Origin: Clostridia bacterium
GTDB lineage: Bacteria; Bacillota; Clostridia; Oscillospirales; CAG-272
DNA length: 64,000 bases
Reading direction: 5' to 3'
Assembly (NCBI GenBank): GCA_017473865.1
Contig: JAFUJB010000002.1
Location: 27,403-91,402 of the forward strand
In this document: positions 17,578 through 25,492 of the stretch, in pieces
How positions within the stretch are numbered: the first letter of the stretch is position 1
Layout: each line of letters opens with the position of its first letter
Translations under genes and position numbers: made by a program
The notes under the pieces: model-generated
Told to the model about the DNA's origin: nothing
What the model saw: only the letters and a program-made list of their open reading frames with translations
Databases searched by the model: none

Positions 17578-17754
17578 ATGAAGAAATAAACGGTTTTACT
17601 GTTATGCTTCTTACTGCTGTTTTCGTACGGCATAACAAAACATCACGGCACACCCGAACGGGTATTCCGTGATGTTTTGTTCTTTTCTCTTTTCTCTCTT
17701 ATCTTTTATCTGGAAAAGTCGCGTGTTTTTAAGAGAAAAGTGAAGAGAGAATAG
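17578..17754 (+). pseudogene. Possible broken small secreted-protein gene with a stop at codon 4
   Basis: AAGGAGGG lies 5 bp before ATG AAG AAA TAA. Beyond the TAA the same frame continues TVLLLCFLLLFSYG, a good signal-peptide core, and then runs into the repeat hairpin at 17642. The good ribosome site plus signal-like core suggests a gene start inactivated by a nonsense change and truncated by later sequence. It could instead be chance. Confidence 0.35.
17642..17673. terminator. Second copy of the 32-bp terminator hairpin
   Basis: Identical to 15643-15674, with GTTTTGTT-type tails on both sides. It sits between tRNA-Leu and the ClC gene on the minus strand and would block read-through. Confidence 0.65.
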
Positions 17755-17772
17755 TGAAAAGTGAAGAGAACA

Positions 17773-17806
17773 AAAAGAAAAAGCCGCTATTCGCGACTTT
17801 TCTTTT
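17773..17806 (-). terminator. Terminator of tRNA-Leu
   Basis: On the minus strand AGAAAAGTCGC pairs imperfectly with GCGGCTTTTTCT and is followed by TTTTG, directly after the tRNA 3' end. Confidence 0.7.
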
Positions 17807-17890
17807 TGGTGCGAGAAACGGGACTTGAACCCGTACGGTAAATCCACACGCCCCTCAAACGTGCGCGTCTGCCAGTTCCGCCACTCTCGC
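17807..17890 (-). tRNA. tRNA-Leu (anticodon GAG)
   Basis: 84 bases including an encoded CCA. The acceptor GCGAGAG pairs with TTCTCGC. The anticodon loop TTGAGGG sits on a CACGT/GCGTG stem, giving GAG for CUC/CUU codons. There is a long class II variable arm, and the T-arm is ACGGG-TTCAAGT-CCCGT. All parts expected of bacterial tRNA-Leu are present. Confidence 0.95.
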
Positions 17891-17970
17891 AAAGTGTGCT
17901 GTACAAGCAACATTTAGTATTATACACATTTTTTTGCCATTGTCAATATGTTTTCGAAAAAATTATAAAT

Positions 17971-17997
17971 ATATTTTTAAGGGCACTTTCATATACT
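17971..17997 (+). promoter_or_regulatory. Putative SigE-type (mother-cell) promoter of spoIIID
   Basis: ATATT at 17971-17975, 14-bp spacer, CATATACT at 17990-17997. The SigE consensus is kmATATT-N14/15-CATACAmT; the -10 matches 7 of 8. In Bacillus subtilis spoIIID is SigE-dependent, so context agrees. A weaker SigA-like pair (TTGTCA/TATAAA, 18-bp spacer) overlaps. Confidence 0.6.
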
Positions 17998-18029
17998 GTA
18001 CCAAGCATTTTTAAGGGTTGGTGTTTTAT

Positions 18030-18287
18030 ATGAATAACTACAATTCAAAATTCCGAGAACGCAGCGAACTGTTTGCCGAATATATAGTCGAAAACAACGC
18101 AACCGTAAGGCAAACGGCACATTTTTTTGCAATAAGCAAAAGCACTGTTCACAAAGATCTGGTAACAAAATTGAGATACATAAATCCAAGTCTTTACAGC
18201 GAGGTAAAGAAAGTACTCGATACAAACAAGGCTGAACGCCACCTGCGAGGCGGGGAAGCGACAAAAAGAAAATATAAAAATATATAA
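18030..18287 (+). CDS. spoIIID: Sporulation transcriptional regulator SpoIIID
   Basis: 85 residues, the normal size. A helix-turn-helix (about 24-44) contains ATVRQTAHFFAISKSTVHKDL, followed by the family's basic C-terminal helix RHLRGGEATKRKY (about 70-82). Both are diagnostic. SpoIIID is a mother-cell DNA-binding protein that tunes the SigE regulon and prepares for SigK. TTG 18018 and GTG 18021 are in frame, but ATG 18030 fits the family start and the AAGGG ribosome site at 18013-18017. Its presence, with dpaAB elsewhere in the window, points to an endospore former. Confidence 0.95.
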   Translation: MNNYNSKFRERSELFAEYIVENNATVRQTAHFFAISKSTVHKDLVTKLRYINPSLYSEVKKVLDTNKAERHLRGGEATKRKYKNI

Positions 18288-18312
18288 TATGATTACAAAA
18301 TTCCCTCACAAC

Positions 18313-18341
18313 TTGACAGAATACGCTAAAAAAGGTATAAT
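18313..18341 (+). promoter_or_regulatory. Perfect consensus SigA promoter of the AraC-type gene
   Basis: TTGACA, 17-bp spacer, TATAAT, ending 43 bp before the chosen ATG. Confidence 0.85.
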
Positions 18342-18384
18342 AATATCAAGAGGAAGTTTGAAAAAACATCACGGAGGGGATAAG

Positions 18385-19248
18385 ATGCCAAAGAGAATAA
18401 TGATTACGGAATATCCCGTAGAGTACGTTCCGTTCAATCCCCCGGAAAATAAATGCTTTTACGGGTTCCCTGAGAATCAGGATCTTCCCGACAGTAATAT
18501 AGCGTCAATGCATTATCATTCGAGCTATCAGATAGGCGTATGTCTTTCGGGGAACGGAGTTTTCCTACTTGAAAACGATATATATGCTGTAAAAGCAGGG
18601 GATGCGGTACTCATTGCCCCCGACGTTATTCATTGCTCAAAGAGTATTAAAAATAGCAATTGCAACTGGGATTTCGTATATTTTGATCCCTTTGAGATGA
18701 AAAACAGATATCCCGAGCTTATCTTGCCGAAAAGCTGTATCTGCACTCAGGAAAACGAGGGAGAGCTGAATACGCTTCTCAAAAAGATAATTCAAGAGGG
18801 CAGAACGTGCCGCGACGAATATGAAAGACTTTCGGCACTGTATTTTTATACTTATTCGTTGCTTTCAATGCGTAAGGGAGCAGTCCCCGATGCCTCGGCA
18901 GAGGCAGAAAGTATAAAAAATGCTGAAGAAACCGATATATACAACATTATGCCCGCCCTCAAGGAGATAGCTTTCAGATTTGACGAATCTATATCCGTGG
19001 CAGAACTTGCAGATATATGTAATCTGAGCGAATCTCATTTTACCCGTATTTTTAAGAAGAGTACGGGGATGTCTCCCTATAACTATACGCTTAAATTCAG
19101 AGCAAAAGTAGGCGCGGCGCTTTTGAAGGCTACCGAAAAAACGGTTAATGAGATTTCCGACTGCGTAGGCTTTAAAAATGCGAGTGATTTCTACAGACAG
19201 TTTACAAAATATTATTCTTGTTCACCGATGGATTATAGAAAGTCATAG
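18385..19248 (+). CDS. AraC/XylS family transcriptional regulator
   Basis: 287 residues from ATG 18385, chosen for its GGAGGGG site 8 bp upstream and its place after a perfect promoter; the frame opens at 18289 but that would include the promoter. The N-terminal cupin-like ligand domain contains MHYHSSYQIGVCLSG and AGDAVLIAPDVIH. The C-terminal double helix-turn-helix (about 190-287) has ISVAELADICNLSESHFTR followed by the family signature ending VGFKNASDFYRQFTKYYSCSP. It probably senses a sugar or similar metabolite; the target is not evident from neighbours. Confidence 0.92.
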   Translation: MPKRIMITEYPVEYVPFNPPENKCFYGFPENQDLPDSNIASMHYHSSYQIGVCLSGNGVFLLENDIYAVKAGDAVLIAPDVIHCSKSIKNSNCNWDFVYFDPFEMKNRYPELILPKSCICTQENEGELNTLLKKIIQEGRTCRDEYERLSALYFYTYSLLSMRKGAVPDASAEAESIKNAEETDIYNIMPALKEIAFRFDESISVAELADICNLSESHFTRIFKKSTGMSPYNYTLKFRAKVGAALLKATEKTVNEISDCVGFKNASDFYRQFTKYYSCSPMDYRKS

Positions 19249-19279
19249 TTTTTTATGACCAAACAGAAAGGATGTTACT

Positions 19280-20062
19280 ATGTCGCGTTTTATCGGTTCA
19301 TTTATGGATGACAACGAGCTTGACAGACCCGATCTGAACAAGTGTCCCGATTGCGAATGTTTTTTTCCGCAAGACAACTGCCCAATATGCGGTAAGGAAT
19401 GCCCGGAAGAAATGCGCGCGGGAAACAGAAAGAAACAAAAAAAGAAAAAAGAGCGTAACGGAAAGTCTAAAGTCGTTGAGTATGTCGACTGGTACCACCG
19501 TTGGTGGTTCATCATTCTGATGCTTTTCATCTTTCCGATTATAGGCATTATTCTTCTTGCAGGCAGCCCTTACAGAAAGAATGTGAAAATAACCATAATT
19601 GCCGTTGCTGTAATATATACCATAGTTTCGACGTTTGGCATTGGAACGATAATCGGAGGTATTAAAAACACCTTTGAAAAGCCGGTCGACAGTACGCTTT
19701 CTTATGAAGAATATACACAGAAATGTACGATGGTAAGCCCCGAAGATTTTTACAGAAGCCCCGAAGAATATAAAAAAGATTTTGTCGGAATGAACCTTGT
19801 GGTCAAAGGCTTTTTCTATTATCTCGAAGGCAGTTACACAAACCGTAAATTCAATGATTATATAGTTTGTGAATACGTTGAAAACGGCAATACATTCGTG
19901 ATCCTTGTCCGTGACTGCCGTTCTGGAGGAAAAAACCTTGTTGCAGGCGACAAAATTACGGTATTCGGCGAAGGAGCGGGGAATGTGAGTGTTACCGATC
20001 AAGAATATAACACAAAATCAGGTCCCTGCATCAATGCGGCATTTATTGATTTAAGTGAATAA
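19280..20062 (+). CDS. Zinc-ribbon membrane protein with C-terminal outward domain, function unknown
   Basis: 260 residues, no named family recognised. A Cys-rich N-terminus (C22PDC25, C34PIC37 and extra Cys at 27 and 41) looks like a zinc ribbon, followed by a lysine-rich stretch (51-60). A membrane hairpin (about 74-92 and 100-125) leads to a polar domain of about 135 residues that could be a small OB-like beta fold (VKGFFYYLEG, KITVFGEGAG). The ribosome site is AAAGGATG. It follows the AraC gene by 31 bp and may be read through from it. A terminator follows. Confidence 0.75.
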   Translation: MSRFIGSFMDDNELDRPDLNKCPDCECFFPQDNCPICGKECPEEMRAGNRKKQKKKKERNGKSKVVEYVDWYHRWWFIILMLFIFPIIGIILLAGSPYRKNVKITIIAVAVIYTIVSTFGIGTIIGGIKNTFEKPVDSTLSYEEYTQKCTMVSPEDFYRSPEEYKKDFVGMNLVVKGFFYYLEGSYTNRKFNDYIVCEYVENGNTFVILVRDCRSGGKNLVAGDKITVFGEGAGNVSVTDQEYNTKSGPCINAAFIDLSE

Positions 20063-20065
20063 CCA

Positions 20066-20098
20066 AAAGCGCACAGTTGATTTGCTGTGTGCTTTTTT
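20066..20098 (+). terminator. Terminator after the zinc-ribbon protein
   Basis: AAAGCGCACAG pairs with CTGTGTGCTTT (one G-T), followed by a T-run. Confidence 0.82.
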
Positions 20099-20145
20099 AC
20101 GTAACCGATTTCGAAAATATAATATATATAAATTCAAAAATACTA

Positions 20146-20174
20146 TTTACAAAAGAGCAATTTTAATGTAAAAT
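20146..20174 (+). promoter_or_regulatory. SigA-type promoter of the pyrH-frr block
   Basis: TTTACA, 17-bp spacer, TAAAAT, ending 44 bp before pyrH. Confidence 0.65.
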
Positions 20175-20218
20175 GATTAAGATAGATAAATTGTGCGTTA
20201 TTTACGGAGGATGTAAAA

Positions 20219-20941
20219 ATGGCAGACACAAAACCTGTATACAAAAGAGTATTGCTCAAGCTTTCCGGCGAAGCACTTGCAAAGGATTGCGGTAAAGGCG
20301 AAATACTCAATTATGACTTTATAAACGAAGTATGCGCGTCTGTAAAAAAATGCGTAGAGCTTGGAGTTCAGGTAGCCATCGTTGTCGGTGGAGGTAACAT
20401 TTGGCGCGGCGGCAGACAGGGTGCGAAAATGAACAGAAGCAGAGCTGACCATATGGGTATGCTTGCAACTGTAATTAACTCTCTTGCACTTCAGCAGGCT
20501 TTTGAAGAAGTAGGTACAGAGGCAGTTGTAATGACTGCTATTGATATGGAGAGAATAGCAGATCCTTTTACACAGCGCGATGCGGTAAAACACCTTGAAA
20601 ACGGTAAGGTAGTTATTTTTGGCGGCGGTACGGGATGTCCTTATTTCTCGACAGATACGGGAGCTGTACTCCGTGCTGCAGAAATTAACGCAGATGCCGT
20701 ACTTATGGCAAAAAATATTGATGGAGTTTATACAGCAGACCCCAAGCTTGATAAAAACGCTAAAAAGCTTGACGAGATAAGCTACGTTGACGTGCTTAAC
20801 AACGGGCTTAAGGCTCTTGACTGGACGGCGGCTTCGTTTGGACTTGAAAATAAGCTCACTATTCAGATGTTTGCTCTTGACGATCCCGAAAATATAATCC
20901 GTGTTATCAAGGGCGAAAAGCTTGGCACCATTCTTAAATAA
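20219..20941 (+). CDS. pyrH: UMP kinase
   Basis: 240 residues, the normal hexameric bacterial UMP kinase size. The amino-acid-kinase fold motifs are present: RVLLKLSGEAL near the start, VVGGGNIWRGG (about 58-68), the FGGGTGCPYFSTDTGAVLRA segment that binds UMP and phosphates, and DGVYTADPK. It phosphorylates UMP to UDP with ATP for nucleic-acid and sugar-nucleotide synthesis. CGGAGGAT precedes the ATG. First gene of the conserved pyrH-frr-uppS-cdsA-dxr-rseP-ispG-polC order; the usual rpsB-tsf pair is not upstream here. Confidence 0.97.
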   Translation: MADTKPVYKRVLLKLSGEALAKDCGKGEILNYDFINEVCASVKKCVELGVQVAIVVGGGNIWRGGRQGAKMNRSRADHMGMLATVINSLALQQAFEEVGTEAVVMTAIDMERIADPFTQRDAVKHLENGKVVIFGGGTGCPYFSTDTGAVLRAAEINADAVLMAKNIDGVYTADPKLDKNAKKLDEISYVDVLNNGLKALDWTAASFGLENKLTIQMFALDDPENIIRVIKGEKLGTILK

Positions 20942-20983
20942 GTTAAAAAATAAACAGTTAAAAATATATCGGAGGACTTTATT

Positions 20984-21538
20984 ATGAAACTCGCAACAAA
21001 AGACTATGAAAACAAAATGCAGAAATCCATTTCCGCATACCAGAACGAACTTGAATCCATCAGAGTAGGCAGAGCAAATCCTGCTGTTCTTAACAAGATC
21101 ACTGTAGATTACTACGGTGTACCCACCCAGATCAACCAGATGTCCGAAGTAAAGGTTACAGACGCCAGAACGATCGTAATTTCACCCTGGGATGCAACGA
21201 CTCTCAAGAGCATTGACAGAGCGATCACAGCATCCGACCTCGGCATTACTCCCGCAAACGACGGTAAGGTACTCAGACTTACGTTCCCCCAGCTTACAGA
21301 AGAAAGACGTAAGGAAATTTCCAAGCAGATTTCGAAGATGGGCGAAGATGCAAAGGTTGCAGTCAGAAATATCCGCCGTGACTTTAACGATAAGGCAAAG
21401 GATATGAAGAAAAAGAACGAAATGACTGAAGACGAACAGAAGCAGTCGGAAAAAGAAATTCAGGATTTGACAGATAAATACATTAAAGAAATAGATGCCA
21501 TTACAGCCCGTAAAGAAAAGGAAATCATGGATATCTGA
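20984..21538 (+). CDS. frr: Ribosome recycling factor
   Basis: 184 residues, one short of the typical 185. IRVGRANPAVLNKITVDYYG and the LTEERRKEISKQ helix are clear family signatures. RRF splits post-termination ribosomes with EF-G. CGGAGGAC lies upstream of the ATG. It follows pyrH by 42 bp, the usual pairing. Confidence 0.97.
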   Translation: MKLATKDYENKMQKSISAYQNELESIRVGRANPAVLNKITVDYYGVPTQINQMSEVKVTDARTIVISPWDATTLKSIDRAITASDLGITPANDGKVLRLTFPQLTEERRKEISKQISKMGEDAKVAVRNIRRDFNDKAKDMKKKNEMTEDEQKQSEKEIQDLTDKYIKEIDAITARKEKEIMDI

Positions 21539-21548
21539 CAAAACACAC

Positions 21549-21582
21549 GGGTGTGTGCCTAAAGAATGGCGCACGCCCATTT
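21549..21582 (+). terminator. Terminator hairpin after frr
   Basis: GGGTGTGTGCC pairs with GGCGCACGCCC through two wobble positions, followed by ATTTTATT. Confidence 0.7.
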
Positions 21583-21596
21583 TATTGATTGATAAC

Positions 21597-21629
21597 AGAG
21601 AGTGTGTGGGTAAAGCCCACACACTCTCT
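21597..21629 (+). terminator. Second hairpin between frr and uppS
   Basis: AGAGAGTGTGTGGG pairs with CCCACACACTCTCT around a short loop, immediately before the uppS ribosome site. No strong T-run follows, so it may act as an attenuator or mRNA-processing stem rather than a full stop. Confidence 0.55.
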
Positions 21630-21646
21630 TGGTTGGAGTTTTTACT

Positions 21647-22372
21647 ATGTTTGGTATAAAGAAAAAGCAAAAAAGCGAAAAAATAATGGCAGATGAGAAT
21701 CTGAAGCACATTGCCTTTATTATGGACGGTAACGGAAGATGGGCGAAGCAAAAGGGAATGCCCAGAGAGTTTGGGCACAAAAAGGGTGCTGAGACTATGA
21801 AAAATATAGTCAGATACTGCGGCTCGATAAACGTTAACTGCGTAACGGTATATGCCTTTTCCACGGAAAACTGGAAGCGTCCCGAAGCGGAAGTAAACGC
21901 TATTATGGAGCTTCTCGGACAGTATATCGACTATCTTTACACGGTTATGGAAAAAGACGATATACAGGTTCATTTTCTTGGCGACAAGGGAAGATTTACG
22001 CCTGAACTGAGAGCAAGGCTTGAGAAGGCTGAGGCAGATTCGGCAAAATACAGTAAGATACTTAACGTCGCTCTTAATTACGGCGGCAGAGACGAGATTG
22101 TACACGCCGTAAATGCTCTTATCAAGCAGGGCAAGACTGAAATAACCGAACAAGACATAGAAGCAAATCTTTATACCTCGCACTGTCCGCCCCCCGATCT
22201 TATCGTAAGAACGGCGGGAGAGATAAGAACGTCAAACTTTCTTATGTGGCAGGGAGCATACTCGGAGCTTTATTTTACCGATGTGTTGTGGCCTGATTTT
22301 TCGGAAGAGGACGTTGACAATGCGGTCAAAGAATATTACAAGCGCACGAGGCGCTTCGGCGCTGTCGTCTGA
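21647..22372 (+). CDS. uppS: Isoprenyl transferase (undecaprenyl diphosphate synthase)
   Basis: 241 residues from ATG 21647. The cis-prenyltransferase signature FIMDGNGRWAKQKG holds the catalytic Asp at about 27, the middle has TVYAFSTENWKRP, and the end has PPPDLIVRTAGEIRTSNFLMWQGAYSELYF. It condenses eight IPP units onto FPP to make the lipid carrier for cell-wall synthesis. The ATG is preceded by GGTTGGAG; an in-frame GTG upstream lacks a better site. It feeds on the isoprenoids made by dxr and ispG in the same block. Two hairpins separate it from frr. Confidence 0.96.
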   Translation: MFGIKKKQKSEKIMADENLKHIAFIMDGNGRWAKQKGMPREFGHKKGAETMKNIVRYCGSINVNCVTVYAFSTENWKRPEAEVNAIMELLGQYIDYLYTVMEKDDIQVHFLGDKGRFTPELRARLEKAEADSAKYSKILNVALNYGGRDEIVHAVNALIKQGKTEITEQDIEANLYTSHCPPPDLIVRTAGEIRTSNFLMWQGAYSELYFTDVLWPDFSEEDVDNAVKEYYKRTRRFGAVV

Positions 22373-22392
22373 CGGCGGTTTTGGAGGTTTTT

Positions 22393-23232
22393 ATGAAAAC
22401 AAGAGTTATAACTGCGGTTGTTTGTATAGCGTTGTTTATACCCGTACTCATATTTTCGGATACGGTTGTATTTCCCATCGTGCTCTCCGCGGCTGCCGTT
22501 ATCGGCGTATATGAAATGCATAAGTGCATAGATATGAAAAAATGGTTTGTTATGGCGCCATCGGTTTTGTATGCATTGGCATTGCCATTATGTGCACGTC
22601 TCTTTTACTTTGAAAATGAACAGGGTTTTTACGGTTTTGCACACAAGGTGCTTGTCGTTTATATGTTTGTAATGTTTGTCCTTGCGGTTTTTTCAAAGGG
22701 GAAAATAGATATTTCAAGTGTTCTTGCGGCAACGATTACTACTTGCTTTATTGTAAACGGATTTTCAAGCATAGTACTGCTCCGCGATTTTACAAACGGA
22801 CAGTATTTTTACCTGCTCGTATTCCTTTGCCCTTGGATTACAGACACTTTTGCATATTTTACGGGTTATTTTCTTGGAAAGCACAAGCTTATCCCCGACG
22901 TAAGCCCAAAGAAAACAGTCGAGGGAGCTGTCGGCGGCACGGTTTGTTGCTCGCTTATGCTTGTTTTGTACGGATTTATTCTTACAAAGCTTGTTGACGG
23001 AATGAACGCTAATTATATAGCATTGGCGCTTGTCGGTATCGTTCTTTCCATTGTGTCGCAGTGCGGCGACTTAATATTCTCGCTCATTAAGAGAAAATAC
23101 GGAATTAAGGACTACGGTAATCTTATGCCCGGACACGGCGGCGTGCTTGACAGATTTGATTCTGTAATTGCGACAGCACCTTTTGTACTTATGATGTTTG
23201 GTATGTCGGGCATATTCAAGCTGTTTTATTAA
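22393..23232 (+). CDS. cdsA: Phosphatidate cytidylyltransferase
   Basis: 279 residues with about seven membrane segments. The C-terminal signature is split between SPKKTVEGAVGG (about 176-187) and KDYGNLMPGHGGVLDRFDS (about 239-257). It makes CDP-diacylglycerol from phosphatidic acid and CTP. ATG 22393 has GGAGG 6 bp upstream; an in-frame ATG 12 bases earlier overlaps that site and is rejected. It lies 20 bp after uppS. Confidence 0.96.
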   Translation: MKTRVITAVVCIALFIPVLIFSDTVVFPIVLSAAAVIGVYEMHKCIDMKKWFVMAPSVLYALALPLCARLFYFENEQGFYGFAHKVLVVYMFVMFVLAVFSKGKIDISSVLAATITTCFIVNGFSSIVLLRDFTNGQYFYLLVFLCPWITDTFAYFTGYFLGKHKLIPDVSPKKTVEGAVGGTVCCSLMLVLYGFILTKLVDGMNANYIALALVGIVLSIVSQCGDLIFSLIKRKYGIKDYGNLMPGHGGVLDRFDSVIATAPFVLMMFGMSGIFKLFY

Positions 23233-23249
23233 AAAAGAGGGAATAAAAA

Positions 23250-24416
23250 ATGACCGAAAAAAAGACAATAGAAAAGAGCATAGCGATTTTCGGCTCAACG
23301 GGTTCTATCGGAACTCAGAGTATTGAAGTTGCAAGAAAGCATAACATAAAAGTTAAGGCGCTGACCGCAAGAGGCGATATTGAAAAGCTAGAAGAACAGA
23401 TAAGAGAATTTAATCCTCAATACTGTGCGGTTCTTGACGAAGAAAAGGCGAAAATATTGAAACAAAAAGTAGCCGACACAAGCACTTGCGTTACGGGCGG
23501 GGAGAAAGCTATTGAAGAACTTGCTTATAATGTAAAATGCGATATGCTTCTCAACTCGATTATAGGAAAAGCGGGACTCCGCCCCACACTTGCTGCTATC
23601 GAATCGGGGAAAAATATTGCTCTTGCAAACAAGGAGACTCTTGTAACTGCGGGAACTATTGTTATGAACAAGGCGAGAGAAAAAGGCGTATCTGTGTTGC
23701 CCGTTGACTCGGAGCATTGTGCGATTTTTCAATGTCTTGAAGGCTATCCGAAAAAGCAGGTAAGCCGACTTATTCTGACTGCTTCGGGCGGGCCCTTTTT
23801 TGGAAAGAAGAGGGAAGAGCTTGCGGGGATAACTCCCGAAATGGCACTCGCTCACCCGACGTGGAATATGGGGCAAAAAATTACCATTGACTCGGCAACT
23901 CTTATGAATAAGGGCTTTGAAGTTATCGAAGCCTGCCACCTTTTTGATATAGACGTCGAAAAAGTTGACGTTGTAGTTCACAGAGAGAGCATAATACATT
24001 CAATGGTGGAATATATTGATAATGCTGTTTTGGCGCAGATGGGCGTTCCCGATATGCGAACCTGCATACAGTACGCAATAACTTATCCCGACAGATTTGA
24101 TGGGCTGCAGGAAAAGCTTGACCTTGCCAAAGTAGGCAAGATGACGTTTGCAGAACCCGACAAAGAAACGTTTGTATTGCTTGACCTTGCATATAAATCT
24201 ATGAAAATGGGCGGACTTATACCCGCTGTACTTAACGGCGCAAACGAAGAGGCGGTATATTTATTCTTGAATCACAAGATTTCGTTTACCGACATTATGG
24301 ATATGGTAAAAGAGGTAGTATTGGGTTACAAGAATATTGACACGCCTACAATTGAACAAATCGAAGAGGCGGACAGAAACGCACGCAGACTTGTAAGAGA
24401 GCTTGCTTGCAGATAA
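23250..24416 (+). CDS. dxr: 1-deoxy-D-xylulose 5-phosphate reductoisomerase
   Basis: 388 residues. NADPH-binding IFGSTGSIGTQSIEV lies at the N-terminus, the catalytic loop VDSEHCAIFQCLEG near 153-166, and LTASGGPFF and HPTWNMGQKITIDSATLMNK follow. It commits DXP to the MEP pathway, giving MEP for IPP synthesis. It starts 17 bp after cdsA. With ispG two genes downstream it shows that this organism uses the MEP route. Confidence 0.97.
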   Translation: MTEKKTIEKSIAIFGSTGSIGTQSIEVARKHNIKVKALTARGDIEKLEEQIREFNPQYCAVLDEEKAKILKQKVADTSTCVTGGEKAIEELAYNVKCDMLLNSIIGKAGLRPTLAAIESGKNIALANKETLVTAGTIVMNKAREKGVSVLPVDSEHCAIFQCLEGYPKKQVSRLILTASGGPFFGKKREELAGITPEMALAHPTWNMGQKITIDSATLMNKGFEVIEACHLFDIDVEKVDVVVHRESIIHSMVEYIDNAVLAQMGVPDMRTCIQYAITYPDRFDGLQEKLDLAKVGKMTFAEPDKETFVLLDLAYKSMKMGGLIPAVLNGANEEAVYLFLNHKISFTDIMDMVKEVVLGYKNIDTPTIEQIEEADRNARRLVRELACR

Positions 24417-24451
24417 CACCGCTAAATACTTGAAAAGAGGAAAAAACTGCA

Positions 24452-25474
24452 TTGACTGTAATAATTGCAATACTGATATTCGGATTTCTCATATTTATTC
24501 ACGAGCTTGGACACTACCTGACGGCAAGACTGTTTAAGGTAGGTATAAACGAATTTGCGCTCGGTATGGGGCCGAAAATATTAACCAAAACATCAAAGAA
24601 AACAGGAATAGCATACTCCCTCAGGCTGTTGCCTATAGGCGGATTTGTAAGCATGGTGGGAGAGGATGAAGACAGCAACGACGAGAACGCTTTGAACAAC
24701 AAGCCCGTATGGCAGAGAATGATAATCGTTGCGGCGGGTGCGTTTATGAACGTGCTTGTCGGTGTTCTTGTGGTTCTCATAATCGTTTGCTCGACAAAAA
24801 ACCTTGCTACGAATATAGTTGCGGAATTTAACGAAAATTCAGTACTGCAGGACTATGGGCTCATGGTCGATGACCAAATAATCAAAATAGGCAAACAGTC
24901 CGTATATACGGGAAGAGATATGGTTGAAGCGGTAATGTTCGAAGGAGCCGGTCCCGTTGACGTAACCGTAAAAAGAGACGGAAAAAAAGTCGTATTGGAG
25001 GACGTTGAATTTCCTAAAATCTCGCAGGGGAAAATGACTTTCGGAAGAATTGATTTCAAGGTCTATGGCGAGCGAAGAAGCTTTAGCAACATAATAAAGC
25101 ATACTGTGTTTTACAGCAAATCCACCGTTAATATGATATGGAAATCACTTTTATATCTGGTAACGGGCAAAGTAGGAGTCGAGCAGATGTCGGGACCCAT
25201 CGGGGTAACGTCGGCAATTGGCGATGCAGCAAAGTCAGGACTTACAAATTTGCTTGACCTTACTGCAATGCTTGCTTTGAATCTCGGCATATTCAATATG
25301 CTTCCTTTTCCCGCACTCGACGGCGGACGTTTTGTATTTATGTTATACGAGCTTATATTCAGAAAGCCCGTCAAGAGAGAAGTAGAAGGGTATATACACT
25401 TCGCGGGGCTTTGCCTGCTTATGCTTCTTATGCTTATAGTAGGCTTTAATGACGTAAAAAATCTGTTTAAATAA
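24452..25474 (+). CDS. rseP: RIP zinc metalloprotease (RseP/RasP, site-2 protease family)
   Basis: 340 residues. The zinc-binding HELGH is at 17-21 in the first membrane helix, a single PDZ-like domain spans about 125-200 (LMVDDQIIKIGKQSVYTGRD), and the C-terminal LPFPALDGGRF (about 284-294) supplies the Asp ligand. It cuts membrane-embedded substrates, such as anti-sigma factors or signal-peptide remnants. The start is TTG 24452 with AAAGAGGAAA upstream; no ATG is in reach. Usual place between dxr and ispG. Confidence 0.95.
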   Translation: MTVIIAILIFGFLIFIHELGHYLTARLFKVGINEFALGMGPKILTKTSKKTGIAYSLRLLPIGGFVSMVGEDEDSNDENALNNKPVWQRMIIVAAGAFMNVLVGVLVVLIIVCSTKNLATNIVAEFNENSVLQDYGLMVDDQIIKIGKQSVYTGRDMVEAVMFEGAGPVDVTVKRDGKKVVLEDVEFPKISQGKMTFGRIDFKVYGERRSFSNIIKHTVFYSKSTVNMIWKSLLYLVTGKVGVEQMSGPIGVTSAIGDAAKSGLTNLLDLTAMLALNLGIFNMLPFPALDGGRFVFMLYELIFRKPVKREVEGYIHFAGLCLLMLLMLIVGFNDVKNLFK

Positions 25475-25492
25475 TAAATTTGGGAGAAAAAG

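Noticed and set aside
18289-18384. Extended N-terminus of the AraC-type regulator.
   Set aside because: It would include a perfect SigA promoter and has no ribosome site, whereas ATG 18385 has one.
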